DNA of 64,000 nt from Prinia subflava (GCF_021018805.1 NC_086283.1:61148182-61212181); one strand, 5' to 3'; positions 11,804 to 24,825 are shown, numbered from the stretch's first letter. Program-made: numbers and translations. Notes: generated by a model from the sequence alone, not told the origin.

Positions 11804-14800
11804 TTCAATCTATCAGCTGAAGAAGAGCCAGCACACATGGACAGCTTCACAGGAGGGAGGACAAATTCATCCTCCTGTCTCCTTAGCAGCTGAGCAAGGA
11901 GATAGGAAAATGAAGAGAACCACGTGCTGTATCGGGAAGTCTTAGTGGGAGAAAGGGACAAGTGTGTCAAAATGGGCTACAGCCTGTCTGAAGGACTCAT
12001 TCATGTCACAGTCCTCCCCAGAGCTGCCCTGGGGGCTAACAGGGAGAGGCAGACAAGTTACCTAGGATCTACCTCTGTTCACATTTATGTTTTGACCTGT
12101 GCATTAATATTTTGAGGACTCAGAAGTGGTCTGCATTTTCACAGACTCACCTCAGTAAGAAATTCAAGGGTATAGATCATCAGCCCTGCTTTAGGACAGT
12201 TCTCTTTGTCCACTTGAAAGACATGAGAAAATCAAACAGTTAAAAAGAAACTCCAGATGGATCTGAAGCTTAGACACATCTCCAAGAGGAATTTGAGCCT
12301 TTCTTAGAAGGAAAGAATGAATTTACCAGTGTCTTGCAAACTTAGGTATCATTACTGAGTAGAGGATACAGAATTGTCAGATAGGCACTTAAAAGCTTGA
12401 TCCAAATAACTTCAAACCACAAGATCAACAAAACAACAACAACAAAAAATCAGTTTCCACAGAAAATCCTGTGGAACCAGGAAGAAATGAGGGTTAACAT
12501 AAGTTCCAGTATTAAAACACTGGAACATGATATGAAACTTCACCACAGAGGTTCAACAGAAGAGACAGCAAATCATCTCTGAACAGGAATGCTCTGATTA
12601 ACCCAGAAGGATATAACCAACTTGTAAATTCATTGTGTCTTGTCATGTGTATTCATCAGCACTTCAAGTGAGAGTTGTCTTTGACTGCACTCAGAATATT
12701 TGGCCTGATGCAGATGGCAAAATTGCCAGAATTCATCCTGCTGGTTAATCAGTTTTGTCTGGTATGGTGAAACAGAGAAAGCAATGGCTTGAGGAGTAAG
12801 AGATTTGCTTTAGGCAATTGTTAGCCATGTTATGGGAACACAAATGTAATATGTTTCCAGTGCAATCAATTCAGTGGCTGCTATTTTTTTATAGAAGTGC
12901 ATTTCCATTAACTCAGAGAAATGATACTACTGTCAAAAAACAGAAAGCCACATGGCCTACTGGAACATGCCATTCAAAAATCCCCACAGGCAACTCAGCA
13001 AGAAGTTAATTTTAAGATCTGACCAACAGGTCAGCTTTGCAGACGGCCAGATAAGTGAGTAGATCAACAACATTAATAAATTCTATGATGTTTCACTGGA
13101 GGGTTTCCTAAGGCACTTGAAAGCTTGAGGTTTTATTGTGCAGCTTCCAAGGTATTCTAAGACAGTTTTCAAGTCTATGTCTTTTCAATTCTGAAGCATG
13201 GTGTTTCTCATTTCTGTGGCTGATCTACAACAGAGTGACTCCATTCATTAAGACACTGCAACCTCACTCCCCTTCTTATAAGACTAATTTTATGGAGCTA
13301 TCTTAAAGGCCTTAAAGAAGTGTCCTGAACAGAGAAATGCTTTACTATACCACCTTCCTTCCAAATTGAATTGCACAGCTGCAAGAGCTAACTAATGGAA
13401 ACAACGGTTTTTAAATTAGGGTGTCAATGTGCAGGGAAACTCCAATACTCTAGCAGTCACCACATAACACTAGGAAATATTGCAAAGCTTACTCTTTCAC
13501 TCCTAATTTGCCCTGTTTTCCTTTTGACTGGATGCTTCAGAAGCTTCAGAGGATGCCCTTTCTAAAACTGGGGGTTATGATTCCTCTGGAAATTCATGGG
13601 TCTGTCACAGCTTTTCAAACATGAAAGACTGTGTCTTTGCAGATTCATCTGCCAGTTCCCTTGACCTAGATCTCAACAGTATTTGGGAGGCCCATTTACA
13701 GGTAGGAGCTGCTGGGAACTAGTTCTCTAGGTTTTCTTTTGTTCTCCTAGTTCATTCAAAAGTGATCTTTTCTATCATTTAGGATGACTGAACTGGTGGC
13801 AGGAAATTCCCGACAGGTGCTTAACTGGATGTCAGATTTGCCAATTGAAACCACATCTGAAGAGTTTGATAACCATAAGCTATCCCTTTGGTCAGGGAAC
13901 AAAGGACAAAAGAATATACTATTGTACATCTTGGCCCAGCCAAGTCTCCATATGTAAACCTGTAAATTTCTGCCATGCTATTCACTCAGTGCTCAAGCTT
14001 TTTATAAGGCAATTAAAAAGATAATGTGGGCAAGTTTTAAAAACCTGCCTCCTAATGGAGCCTGTCATACATCAGAGAGTACAGAGGGTGACTACCCTGA
14101 TCTTGCAGGTTGCAGGGCCTGGTGGACCCCTGCTCTGTCAGAACATCTTGTGCTTGAAGAGACACAAGGAGCTTGGGGCATGGTCTTATACTGGAGCAAC
14201 CTGCCTCCTACTCACACAAAGCCCTGTGGTCCAACATCTGTGCTAACCTTCTTGGTCTGATAAATGGATAAGATTTATTATGGTGTTTGAATGCAGAAAA
14301 TTGCAGGATTTGTTCAGAGACAGCATCCAGCAGCTCTTACCCAGCAGGTACACGCTGTGATGGCAGGCTGCAGGGCAGAAGGCCCCAAGAGATTTTCGGA
14401 GAAGCTTTGGACAAGAGAGGGAGGTCACGCAGGGGACCCAGCAAAGGCAGCTCAGCTCCTGGTGTGCTGGGCAGAGGAGCTGTGACCACAACTCAGCCAC
14501 AGTAGCAGAGAGGTCAGGGTTGCCCTAGGGCACTAGGACCATCCCCTCAGTGTGCCTGGGGAAGAATCCGTGGGAGGGTGGATGGGGAAAACAGGATAGA
14601 ACTGCAGTGGGGCTGTGACCTGCAGGGCCCCGACAGACAGTTCTGAAGTGGTCAGTGGGAAAGCATTGCATATTCCAAACTGGAGAGGGAGACGAGCCAT
14701 CAAAATTCATGAGGTAAATCAGTTTTAATATATATGAGAAAGGGAGTGACAATATGCAAGCAGTCATGCTCTGTGTGATGAATTGCAGTCCACTCGTATG

Positions 14801-16671
14801 CAGTGCTTGCAGTAATATCCATTTGCAGTGATATATCGTTTTCTGTATTATTTAATCTCATAGCTCTTAATTAGCACATTGAATTTTATGGTTGTTTCAG
14901 GGCTTGTGAGGACATGACTAGAAATTGTATGTAAAATCCCTCCCCATGTGACATAAGAAACCTCAGTTCAGCAAGTTCAAAATTGAAATGCTCTCTGGCT
15001 TTACCTTGGATGAGTGGTTGATGCCACATCTCACTTTTTAAATGTGTTTTTAAAAGACTTTCACAGAAGGAGACTTTTCATTTTTTATGTCAAATTGGTA
15101 GTGTTCTGTCTCCCTGAATGCAGAACAGGTTCCTCCTGACTTGCACTGATGAGAGCCTCAAACAGCCTTTGAGGAAACTCCTCAAGAGGTTTTTTACCGT
15201 GAGTATTTCTCAAAGAGGAAAAGATTGAAATATATCACAGGTAAGAGCATTTGTAGACACCAGTTTTGCCTCCAATCATGTTTCTGATTTAAATGAATTT
15301 ATAACCCCAAATTTCCATTATCAATTGGGATCTCTAATCTCAGAGAATATGACAACCATTACATTGAAACAGATCTGCTAATATGTTGGATGGCTTAGTC
15401 TTTAATAAGCTCCACTGAGCACAGTGGTGTTTTCCAAGTGCTTTAATAATAGTAAGATCACTTGTAAAATCAGAGCAAAACAGGGGAGATTATGTTGACC
15501 AAAGGACATGATTGAAGAAATCATGATGTGATTAAAGAAAAAGGAATTGGCTATTTCAGATGACATATTAGGATAACGAAAATGTGTACAAGAGCAAGGT
15601 AAAGAATATTAAAGATTATTAAAGTATTCAGACAAATAAAAACATCAGAAAATATTATATCATTATGAAAATGTCTAGTATTACAAAAAAATGCAGTTTT
15701 AAATGTTAGATGGAGAGCAGTTGTTAAAATGCAGAACTGTTGACTGAGTTTCTTGGAAAACAATTGTGAGGGTAGAGTTGAAAAACTGGGATCTCTTTTC
15801 TTCCAGCTAGGAAAATATGTTGAACCATAAAAGCTGCAGATCTCTTAGAATAAAGGTTGGCAGCAACCTGCTTCAGTTGAATAGCCTAAACTGTGAAGAA
15901 TAGCTGAGAACACAGGAATTGCTTCAACAGAGATTTGGATTCTCTGAGGACTGAGAAAGTGCTAGCAGGATGAAGTGTGGCTGAGCAACATGATACTTCA
16001 TTTTTAAGGCATACTTTCATAGCCCCACAGGAAAAGAGGGCTGTAAGCCTTGCCTCAGTTTTGAGGATAACATCTAATTCTTCTGTTTCCTTACACACAA
16101 TTGCAAATGCTGATGCTAAGTGAATATGAAGAGCTCTTGGAGCAGGACTTTTTATAGGCTCCTGTGGTTGTGCTGAGTATTGAGCAGGTGTGTTATCAGG
16201 ACTCAAGGAGTTAACAAGAATACTGAAACAGTACTTAATTAAATCAGGGAGAGAGGATGGAAATATTGCATCAGAGATGAACAGGCTTTGCATCCTTTTT
16301 CGTACCTCACCATTTACAAACATGGCATCCCTATTTTCAGCTACCTTACAGCTTACCTTCATTGTGTCCTGTGTATCATGTTAATGAGTAATTTGACTTG
16401 AGCTTCCAGTACTTCCAGAACTTGAGTTGCAGAAAGAACTGAAGCTGCGAGTTTGAGATCAGCTATCTATAAGAAAAATGAGCTAGCTTAAATTCTGTGT
16501 CATATTATTAGTGGAGAAAAGCAATATAGATGTGACAAATAATTTTTGCACATGCAGAGTTACTTTTACAGGTGCTAGAGCTTGTTTTGCAGACTGGAAA
16601 TCTGATTTTTAAGTGAGGGAATGGAATCATGGCCTTGACAGACATGTAAAGTTTGGTCCACTTGACGCACC
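11804..16671. other. Non-coding stretch
   Basis: No gene recognised. A CAA-rich patch lies at about 12427-12447. A locally GC-richer block at about 14080-14660 has overlapping open frames of 60-85 codons on both strands, typical of an unidentified old repeat. The longest frame is 158 codons on the minus strand (15886-16362), with no motif I can name. An AATAAA with flanking sequence near 15850 could belong to an old LTR, but the edges are not visible. Confidence 0.6.
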
Positions 16672-16747
16672 TGAAGGGTGCCATCCAGAGAGATCTAGAC
16701 AGGCTTGAGAAGTGGGCCTACAAAAATCTTACATAGTTTAACAAGAC
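16672..16747 (+). mobile_element. CR1 LINE fragment, part 1 of 3
   Basis: The sequence GCCATCCAGAGAGATCTAGA, then CAGGCTTGAGAAGTGGGCC, then a diverged GAAGTTCAACAAGG-like end matches the late ORF2 region of avian CR1 (the segment preceding CTGCACCTGGGT in the consensus). It stops abruptly near 16747. The next part of the consensus resumes about 790 bases downstream at 17535, so the copy appears split by an insertion. Confidence 0.75.
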
Positions 16748-17534
16748 TGCCATGGGTAACACAAAATGCTGTTGTATTTCACATCTGTCTGTGCCCAAAA
16801 TCTTTCTGTCTCCTTAAGGCTGAGCTCTGCAGCTGGAAACAGGGCCATGGGCTGCCTGGGTTTTAAAAGCTGGAATATGGAAATGGAGTGTACATGAACC
16901 TCTGGTCTTTTGACTCATGCAGAGTCTCTATCTCTCTTGCCTTTTGGTTTGCTTTTATGTTATTTGCCTCACTTACCTCTTTGTACTATTTGTATTTAAA
17001 GAGCTGAGGCAGCTTTGGGAATGACTGTGTGCTGCCACACCACAGTCACTCCAGTCTGGCAAAAAGGCCTGACTGGAGTGTGAAAAGCATAGAGTCTGAG
17101 ATGCTCCGGCTAACTCCTCCTGCCATCTCCTGATGTGGGGAAGGAAAGTCCCACTGCAAGTTCTAGCCCCTTTTGCCCTGGAAAATACCAGCCAGAGCTC
17201 CAGCTGCTGGGGAGATAAGAGAGCAAAGAGGGTAAGGGGAAGACTGAAACCACCTTCCCTTTGTCCTCTGAGCCATGTGCTCAGCTACAGAGTGCCATCT
17301 TGGAAGGGGGCAGTATCCCACCATTCTGGGTGTTTCACAATCCCTGTGGTCTTCCTGAGATTTAGGAGTTTTATACCCAGCATTTATTTACTATTTTGTT
17401 TGCCTGCTGCTGTTCATCTTGTATACTCTCACTGTTTCACTTATATCTACTCATATTCATTTCTTATTTGTGGAAAGGCATTGGAAGCAGCTCATTCCAG
17501 AATGTTTCTTCTTCGGATGTCTTAAAACAAGACA
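16748..17534. mobile_element. About 780-bp insert splitting the CR1 copy
   Basis: Unrelated sequence separates two collinear CR1 pieces. The octamer AACAAGAC occurs at 16740-16747 and again at 17526-17533, so it could be a target-site duplication, although CR1 itself could explain part of it. The insert begins TGCCATGGG. It includes a short hairpin (CACTCCAGTC at 17047-17056 against GACTGGAGTG at 17071-17080) and a 130-codon plus-strand frame (17133-17525) without recognisable motifs. An LTR-type or unclassified element is possible; I cannot assign the family. Confidence 0.45.
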
Positions 17535-17597
17535 CAAAATCAAGTTCAAAGTGCTGCACCTGGGTCAGGACAATCCTGCGGGAGAATAGATTGTGAG
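17535..17597 (+). mobile_element. CR1 LINE fragment, part 2 of 3
   Basis: GTGCTGCACCTGGGTCAGGA followed by CAATCC is a hallmark CR1 ORF2 stretch. It is followed by GGGAGAATAGATTGTGAGA, matching the consensus GAATGGATTGAGAGC. The consensus then repeats this last segment and continues at 17898, implying a second interruption here. Confidence 0.8.
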
Positions 17598-17897
17598 AAA
17601 TTAGAAATGGGGCTGTGACTGGCTGAGCCTCATCCCTAATGGAGTGCAGCTGTGGAAAACAGAGGAACCCATAACAGGGAAAATGAACGCAGAATACTGA
17701 AGTGCATTGACCCATCACAAGAGGGTAAAAGGGCACACAGGTGTTATGCATAAGGCAAAAGAGTATGAAAGGTTGTACTGGGGACTAGTAAAGTGCTGAT
17801 GCTTGAAACCATTCATGATGTCAGTCATGTGTCCTGTATCACAATCCCTGATATCAGGGATTGATATCCCTGATATCAATCCCTGACCTCATCGGTT
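17598..17897. mobile_element. About 300-bp insert within CR1, with palindromes
   Basis: This non-CR1 sequence lies between CR1 parts 2 and 3. The CR1-like AGATTG-GAGA segment occurs on both sides (17588-17599 and 17909-17919), consistent with a short target duplication. The right end carries a 20-bp perfect palindrome and an adjacent near-palindrome. Family unknown; a small solo LTR or a non-autonomous element are both possible. Confidence 0.4.
17843..17880. repeat. Adjacent palindromes (potential cruciform)
   Basis: AATCCCTGATATCAGGGATT at 17843-17862 is a perfect 20-bp palindrome. It overlaps ATTGATATC-CCT-GATATCAAT (17860-17880), which has 9-base arms and a 3-base centre. The unit ATCCCTGATATC recurs, suggesting a local inverted duplication. 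Confidence 0.95.
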
Positions 17898-18590
17898 GAG
17901 GGATGAACAGATTGAGAGCAGCCCTGCTGAGATGAGAAGCTAGCCATGAACACTCCGAGCCTAGAAAGCCAAAGGTGTCCTGACTGAATCCAAAGCAGCA
18001 TGGGCAGCAGGGGAGGGAGGGGATTCTGCCCCTCTGCTCTGCTCTGGGGAGGCCGCACCTGGAACCCTGCATCCAGCCCTGGGGTCCCAGCACAGGAAGG
18101 ACATGGAGCTGTTCAAGAGGATCCAGAGGAGGGCCACAAAGATGACCAGACAGATGGAACACCTCTCCTGTGGGGAAATGCAGAGATAATTGGAATTGCT
18201 CAGCCTGGAAAAAAGAAGGCTTTGAGGTGACTCAGTTGTGGCCTTCCAGTACTTGAAGGGGACTTGCAGGAAAGGTGGGACAAGATTGTTCACGACAGCA
18301 GGTAGTGACAGGAATAGGGAGAATGTGTTCAAATGAAAAGAGAGTAGGTTTAGATTAGGTATTAGAAAAAAAAATCTTTGCTGTGGGAGCACTGAGGCTC
18401 TGGCACAGGGCTCCGAGAATCTGTGGATGTCCCATCATAGAGATGTTCAAGGACAGGTTGGATAGGAGGACTCTGAGCAACCTCATTTGATTGAAAGTTT
18501 TCCTGTCCTTGGCAGGTGGGTTGGAACTAGATGTTTTTCAGTGTCCTCTTTCAACCCAAACCATTTTAAGATTCTGTGGTGTTTAGGTGA
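17898..18590 (+). mobile_element. CR1 LINE fragment, part 3 of 3, with 3' end
   Basis: A long collinear match to avian CR1: GAGAGCAGCCCTG, GGGAGGGGATTCTGCCCCTC (18012-18031), TCCAGCCCTGGGGTCCCAGC (18071-18090), GACATGGAGCTGTTCAAGAG (18101-18120), AGAGGAGGGCCACAAAGATG, CTTCCAGTACTTGAAGGGG (18243-18261), then the 3' untranslated GGTGGGTTGGAACTAGATG and a CAACCCAAACCATTTTAAGATTCT end at about 18575. The frame is broken by many substitutions and small indels. The original copy began upstream, so this is a 5'-truncated and later interrupted insertion. Confidence 0.9.
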
Positions 18591-21541
18591 CAAAAAAGAG
18601 GTTTGAATAAAGTCAGAAATATTATGATATGGTGTTAGGCACAATGGAGTTTGTTGTTTTACTGTAATTTGTTTAGGTGTTTAATTCCAGCTATTCCACA
18701 GCTCTATGAATGTTAACTTGATCTATTAGTAAAAAAAAATAAATCATTGTGGTCTGGGAAAAGATGGGGAATATTTTTCCAGTCAGTCTTCCAGATGCCA
18801 GTGGAATGTGAAGGGAGTTTGTTCTTTCTGAATTAGCTAATATGTTGTATTTACTATACAACCAAATCATATTGTAGAGAGAGTTAGTTAACATACAGCA
18901 TTCATAGCATGAAATAAGAACACACTTTCAGTGCTAAGCATCAGATGAAGGCATTGCAGCTGGTAATCAGAAAATGTGTTCAAGTGTGCCTTACAATATG
19001 ACTTTCAGGCTGGGTTTTCTATAAATGCATTGATTAAAACATACGAATTTTAAGACGAAGCAAGATGCTTTAACTCACCATTTATGTTTCTAAATATAAA
19101 AAGAGATACATGAAGCTAATGCTTTTTATTTTCTTAATGTGCCAAAAGATGCTTAAATAATGGGGCAGATTGGAAAAGGTTATTTTGACAACTTCAGTGG
19201 CAATGTCTATTTGATGAAATATGGAGAGGAATCTATAAAAGAGCTCTTTATACCTTTATTAACATCCTGCTACAAGCACACTGCATCTCATGTTTATATA
19301 CCAGACAGAAATGGGTTTTTAAGTTTGAAATTAAAAAATATGAGCTTGTAGGCAAATAGTCCCAATTTGTTGACTCTTGAGAACTTGCTTAGGTAGTGAT
19401 TTAAATTTAAATAGTCTTTCTGCATTTTTTTCTTATGATTCCTCAACATTCCAGATTTGTCATATCTTTAAGGATAGCATCCTTCTAGCCTCATTTTGTG
19501 TAACTGTGGTATTTTGAATTCCTTCACTCTTATGGTTTTTGTGGGGAAACGAATCTGCAAATTTAGCTCTTTTTCATTTCTGGAAAGGAAAGTAGTAATA
19601 ATTTTTTTTTCATTCTACCTGGTGTGCAACCAACACAACTACAGGTGTTGACTTTGACTATTTTACTTACTTCAAGAATAATAAGTAAACCAAAGAACCT
19701 TGATCATTCAAATAGATGTGCTGTGTGTTGTCACAAAATTATATTCTCCACTGCAAGATTGCAGTCCAAGGATAGATAGAAGGGGAGGTCCATGAGTATT
19801 AGGAAGGATAATAAACAAACCCAAAACATGTTTTAGTGTTAGATCTTTGCTGTTGTCTCTGAGCATGGACTGAGCCTTGACAACTTCTCTGTGAGTCAAG
19901 AATAAATCTATAATTTTTGCCATTCTACATAGGTCTAGTGCTAGTGAACACACCTTTTTTTCTCAGTCAGTTACTATGGTCTTTAACAAGCTGGGGACAA
20001 AATTTTTTCATCAAAACAATTGGGTTCTGCTCTTCCTGGAACAGCGTTAATGTATGGTTTAATATTTTTTGATTGAACACTTCTAAATGTCTGTCTCCTA
20101 TGAAACATCCAGCATCTTTCCTGGTTTTAGAGAATGGATTTTTTTTTTGACAAACATTCTAGTTTACAAAAGTGAAGCAATATTAGTGTCAAAGCTAGAA
20201 AAAGAATGCACCTTTTGGATTTTAGTTTTCAGGAGCTAAATCTCGAGATGGTTTTGTTTCATTCTGTTCCCGGACAGTAGAGTTATTCCTTGTTATCATT
20301 CATCCTGCCTCTAGTGTCTGATTATTTGTTTTCATATTCAGGTATATTAGTCATTCTACTTTGAATTCATTGCTTACAGTGTATCACCAGTTAGCGGGTC
20401 ACTGCCTTTTGTGGTACCCTTGACAAACCTGACCAAAATAATTCCAGTTGGGAATTTTGGAGACAGGGTAGGTTGGCTGCAAATAAAATGTTAATTTCCA
20501 AAGACATGGATGAAAATAATTCAGATAACTAGAAATACTTGGATAGCTACTTGGATATCTACACTTTCTGTCTCTTCTTTCCCTCTGTGCAGTTCTCCAA
20601 GGTATGTTTGTTCATTTCTTATTTAGGCTTACTGTTGAAAAGCATTGTGCAGACTTAGCCAAGGTCATTCATTAAAATGTGGAAGAGGAGATGCAGTGAC
20701 AAGCAGTAGTGACAGGGAGTTCCTCTCCATGACAATGTTCTTGACAGTGCTGTATTTCTATGAAGAATACATATGAAGAGGTGAAATTCTTCGAGATAAC
20801 TTTCAGTTACCAGGGCCAAACATTTCCGAGCTCTGAAGACTTGCATGTATCACAATTATATTATCTAATTGCATTATGTTACCTCATTATCAGAGAAATA
20901 GTCTCACATTTCCTTTGTCTTAATAAGTCTCATGTGGACCTTTGCCAGGAGGTTAAGTCCTTTTGGTTGAAATTGATTTCTCAGTTAGCCAAATAGAAAA
21001 GAAGGAGCAGGAATAAAGTGAGCATAAATCATGTCTTGGAGCAAGGCAGTTTGGCTGAGTTTAGATCCATTTATCTGAATACTTCAATATTTTTTGGGTT
21101 CATATTGGCTGGAGTACAACAAAGGAATAATTTTTGTTTTCTGCTATAGAAAAATTTTGAGCAACTTGAGAAAATGTCCTAGTCCTTATGTTTCCACTGT
21201 TCTCTTCTATCTGCTTTACCTATTCCCCAGCACTAAGTACAGTGCTGACCAAGGTCAATCCTTTTTGCAAAAAGTAGTATTTTGTCCTGTTACATTGTAT
21301 GGAGAAAACCACACAAGATGCTTAGTGGTTGTGAAGACATGGTGCTACATGTAAGGAATTCTTCAGATTAGGTTATATTGGAGCTCTGAGAAACTGGCAG
21401 GGGAAAAATGCTTGTTAATATCTAGTTTTGTCGCTTCAAGAGCAGAGCCTTGCAGAAGGGCATGGGTGTTCAAGTTGGGAGGAGGAGTACAGGATCAAAG
21501 CTAATTAACAAGGAGGATGGTCCTATTCTGTAAGTACCCAC
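18591..21541. other. AT-rich non-coding stretch
   Basis: No gene, RNA or recognisable repeat. The largest open frames (81 codons, minus, 19708-19953; 86 codons, plus, 21094-21354) lack motifs. Several T runs occur (for example near 19600 and 20140). Confidence 0.65.
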
Positions 21542-22689
21542 TGGGTTTACATGGCAAGATTTTATTTGTGAGGCAGGGGGCTAAAGGGGTGTCTTCTGTG
21601 CCAAGCTTCTAGAAGCTTCACTCTTCTCAGATGCAGCCAGTGCCAGCCAGCTCCAAGAAAGATATTCCACTGGCAAGGTAGAGCCCATCTGTGAGAGAGA
21701 CATCTCTGAGAGCAGTAGCATCTTCTGGGATAACCTATTGAAGAAAAACTGCTGTGCAAAACAGCCAGAAGAATAGTGAGAGCATAAGAGAAAAACAGAC
21801 CTATAGACACCAAGGCCAGTCAAAAAGGAGAGAGAGGAGATGCTCCAGGAACTGGACCAGAGATTCTCCTTAAGCCCTGGGGAGGACCATGGTGAGGCAG
21901 GATGTTCCCCTTAACCCATGGATGTTCCCCTTAACCCATGAATGTCCAAGGCGGAGCAGATATACACCTGCAGCCCATGGAGGACCCCTTTCTGGAGCAA
22001 GAGATGACGTGAAAGAGGCTGTGACAGTGGGGATCACACACTGGAGCAGGCTCCTGGCAGAACCTACGGTCCTGTGAAGAGAGGAGTCCATGTTGGGACA
22101 GTTATACTGGCAGGATTTGTGACTCCATGGGGAGTCCATGCTGGAGCAGGCTGTTCCTGAGGGATAAACCATGTGGAAGGCACCCATACTGGATCAGATT
22201 GTGAAGACATGCAGCCCCTGGTAAGGACCAACTTGGGAAAAGCTTTGAAGGACTGTTTCCTGTGGGAGGGACCATGTACTTCATCAGGAGAAGAATGTGA
22301 GGGGTCCTACCTCTGAGGACGAAGGAGCATCAAAGACAACATGTGATGAATTGGCTATAGCCACCATTCCCCACAGCCCTGCACCTCTGTGGAGGGAGGA
22401 GAGAGAGAAATCTGGAGCTGAAGTTTTTTTCAGGAAAAAGGGAAGAGGGGGGGAGAGGAAGTTTTAAGATTTGGGTTTATTTACTATTGTTCAACTGAAA
22501 TAATTTCCCTGAGTTAAGTCTGTTTTGCATGTGACAGTGAGGATAAGGGTAATTGGTAAGGGATCTCTCCTTGTCCTTACCTTGACCTTCTTTCCTCGTA
22601 TTTTCTTTCCCCCGTGCAGCTGAGGAGGAGAGGAGTGATACAGCAAGTTTGGTGGGCACTTAGGATCTACCCAGGGTCAACACACCACA
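21542..22689 (+). mobile_element. Avian endogenous-retrovirus solo LTR (about 1.15 kb)
   Basis: The left edge TGGGTTTACATGGCAAG and the right edge GGGTCAACACACCACA fit the termini of a long LTR common in bird genomes. So do the repeated CATGGAGGA / GGAGCAGG / TGTGAC modules inside (about 21880-22300), the GATGAATTGGCTATAGCCAC block, and the late GTCTGTTTTGC...GTGACAG...GGTAATTGGTAAGGGATCTC stretch. The conserved AATAAATTA-type polyadenylation region is degraded here (around 22480-22510). No internal retroviral genes accompany it, so it is a solo LTR. Target duplications were not resolved, and the family label (ERVL-like) is from memory. Confidence 0.75.
21901..21940. repeat. 20-bp tandem duplication inside the LTR
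   Basis: GATGTTCCCCTTAACCCATG occurs twice in perfect tandem (21901-21920 and 21921-21940). The flanking LTR already consists of diverged CATGGA-type modules, so the exact copy is a more recent slip. Confidence 0.98.
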
Positions 22690-24825
22690 CCTTCCCATAC
22701 TATCATAGATGATGGAAGATAATTTTTCTAATCCAAGTCTTAATTTATTTTTAAAAAATGTACAGGGGGAAGAACTAGGAACTGTCAAAGTTTGCAATGG
22801 CTTAAGGTCTGTTTGATTTCCTAGTCATTTCATAAATGAAGCAGTGATTTCTCTTTTTTTTTTTTTCTGCTGGAAACCTGATATAACTGAAATATTTATT
22901 TGCTTTAAACACTGCCACTAAGGCCCTTGTCATCTCCAATGTGATCTATGCATTGTCTAGTGAAAAGAAAATCCGTTTATTGTCTGCCTTTCTTGCTCTT
23001 CCCAAGACACCATTTTTATGCTTTAATAAACACAAAAATACCGACCTCTGGGTTCTCTTAGACATGTAGCTGGAGCAGTTACCTATGGTACTTGCACTGA
23101 TTCTTAGAGGAGTATTGTGGGACCTTCCTCATCAGACCTAGCTGGCTCAGGTAGCCCAGAGTCATCACTGCTATCTTCTGACCTAGTAGTGTCTAGCAGA
23201 TGCAGAAAACCAGGAGATGAACAGTGAGATTTCTTGGGCCTTGACCCTTTGAGTTTGTTTCACTTTAAGCTACTGGAAAGCCAGTAGGATCCAATGACTT
23301 GGAAAAGCTCCTTTCTACTCCTTTTCATACCCAGAAATTTCAGCAGTGATTGATCATCTCTCATCTCTTGCTCCTTGCTGCACCCGTCTGCCCTCTAGGA
23401 AATCAGCGTTTGCTTGAATAAGCCCATGTGGAAGCAGCATCAAATTTTCCCTTTCTGCAGAGAAGCAAAAGCTCTGTACTTTATGTCTGTCTCCTAGCTG
23501 TAACTGTGTGAGATCAACAGTAGCAGCAGTAAGAGAAAATAAAATAAATAAAAAAGTAAACCTAATCTAATAGGGTCTAACTCTGCTTTTGAAGGAGGCA
23601 TCTCTAGGCAGCAGCTCAGCATTGCTCCAGGGAAATAATTATCTGAATTTCATTGAGAGGACGTCTAGAAAGAAAACTTGTGAATGAATGATTGCTTCCA
23701 TTTCAGGATGTGACAGCAATCTTTTGACTTGCTTCTGTGAAGACTCAAATTCTCCTTAATCCTGCAAAATATTAGACAGCAGAACATTCTTCAAATTTGA
23801 CCTTTTTTTATAGCAGCTTTTCCTGTTTCTATAACTGTTTCTGCTGCATTGCCAGATCTTGCTTTGTACCCTCCACATTTGAAACATTCATCCATTTTGT
23901 CAGTTCTCAGGACTACATGAAAACAGGAGTGTTTCACAACTCAAAGAGGCTGATAAAAAACCATTTTCAACGTATGACATTTTTTCCAAAGTGATGTCTT
24001 TTAAAGACATCTGCTTGATGTTAATATTTCTGAGATTTGCCGCTGATTTTCTAGAATACTGCAGTGCTTCCAATAAAGGGAGTACATATTGCTAAGTGAA
24101 ACTGATGTTGATGCAATGAAGCAGTTGTGAGCATCTGGATATTCTGCAGGTTGCAGCTTTTTGTTACCAGGTAGCAAACGTCTGTCACAGGAAGGGAAAA
24201 TGCGAGAGATTTTCTGAGAGGGGGGGTAAACAAAAAAGCAGGAAGGAGAGAGTAGCATAAAAATCCCAAACTAACAAAACTTGACATGATTTTTTTTGAG
24301 GTTTTTGTTCAGGATGTATCTTCTACTTAGCACAGTGTGCCCATTTTGAGATTCCTGAGTGTTGCCATAATCTATGTGCCTGTAAATTTTCAAAGGGTAC
24401 GGCAAGAGTGGCACCACTTTTTTGGAAAATGAGACCTGACACCTACATTTCCCCTTACACACTGGTTTTAATGGTGAGAGATTTGGGGGCTGGAGGATGA
24501 CAAGAGTGTTGAACATGATGAAACTCTATACCTCCTCCTGTTTTGTGCTGATTCTTCGTTCATGGTGGTATGGGATGCTATCCTGCACCCACAGCACCCA
24601 CAGCCTAACAACGTCAGACCCATCTTTCTCTATCTTTTTATGGGCAAGTCCTGTCCAATCAGGGGAAACATCTTGTTGTAAGAGAGTGAGGAAAGGAATG
24701 ATGGGCTAAGCTTACAGAAGAAATTCAAGAGTAATGTGAAATTACCATTAAAGATCTCAATAGAAACGAGACGGAGTAAGAAGCAAATGAAAAGTCATAA
24801 ATTCATATTGATAACATGTTACCCA
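22690..24825. other. Non-coding stretch
   Basis: No gene recognised. It holds a T12-rich run near 22853-22866, an A-rich AAATAAA patch at about 23537-23560, and an AATAAA near 23025 that might be an LTR relic. Frames up to 85 codons on the minus strand (24001-24287) overlap each other and lack motifs. Confidence 0.6.

Noticed and set aside
15886..16362. 158-codon minus-strand open frame
   Set aside because: No family features. The sequence could be part of an old repeat. Without homology it cannot be called a gene.
17047..17080. Hairpin as a microRNA precursor
   Set aside because: Only ten paired bases with a 14-base loop; too short for a precursor stem.
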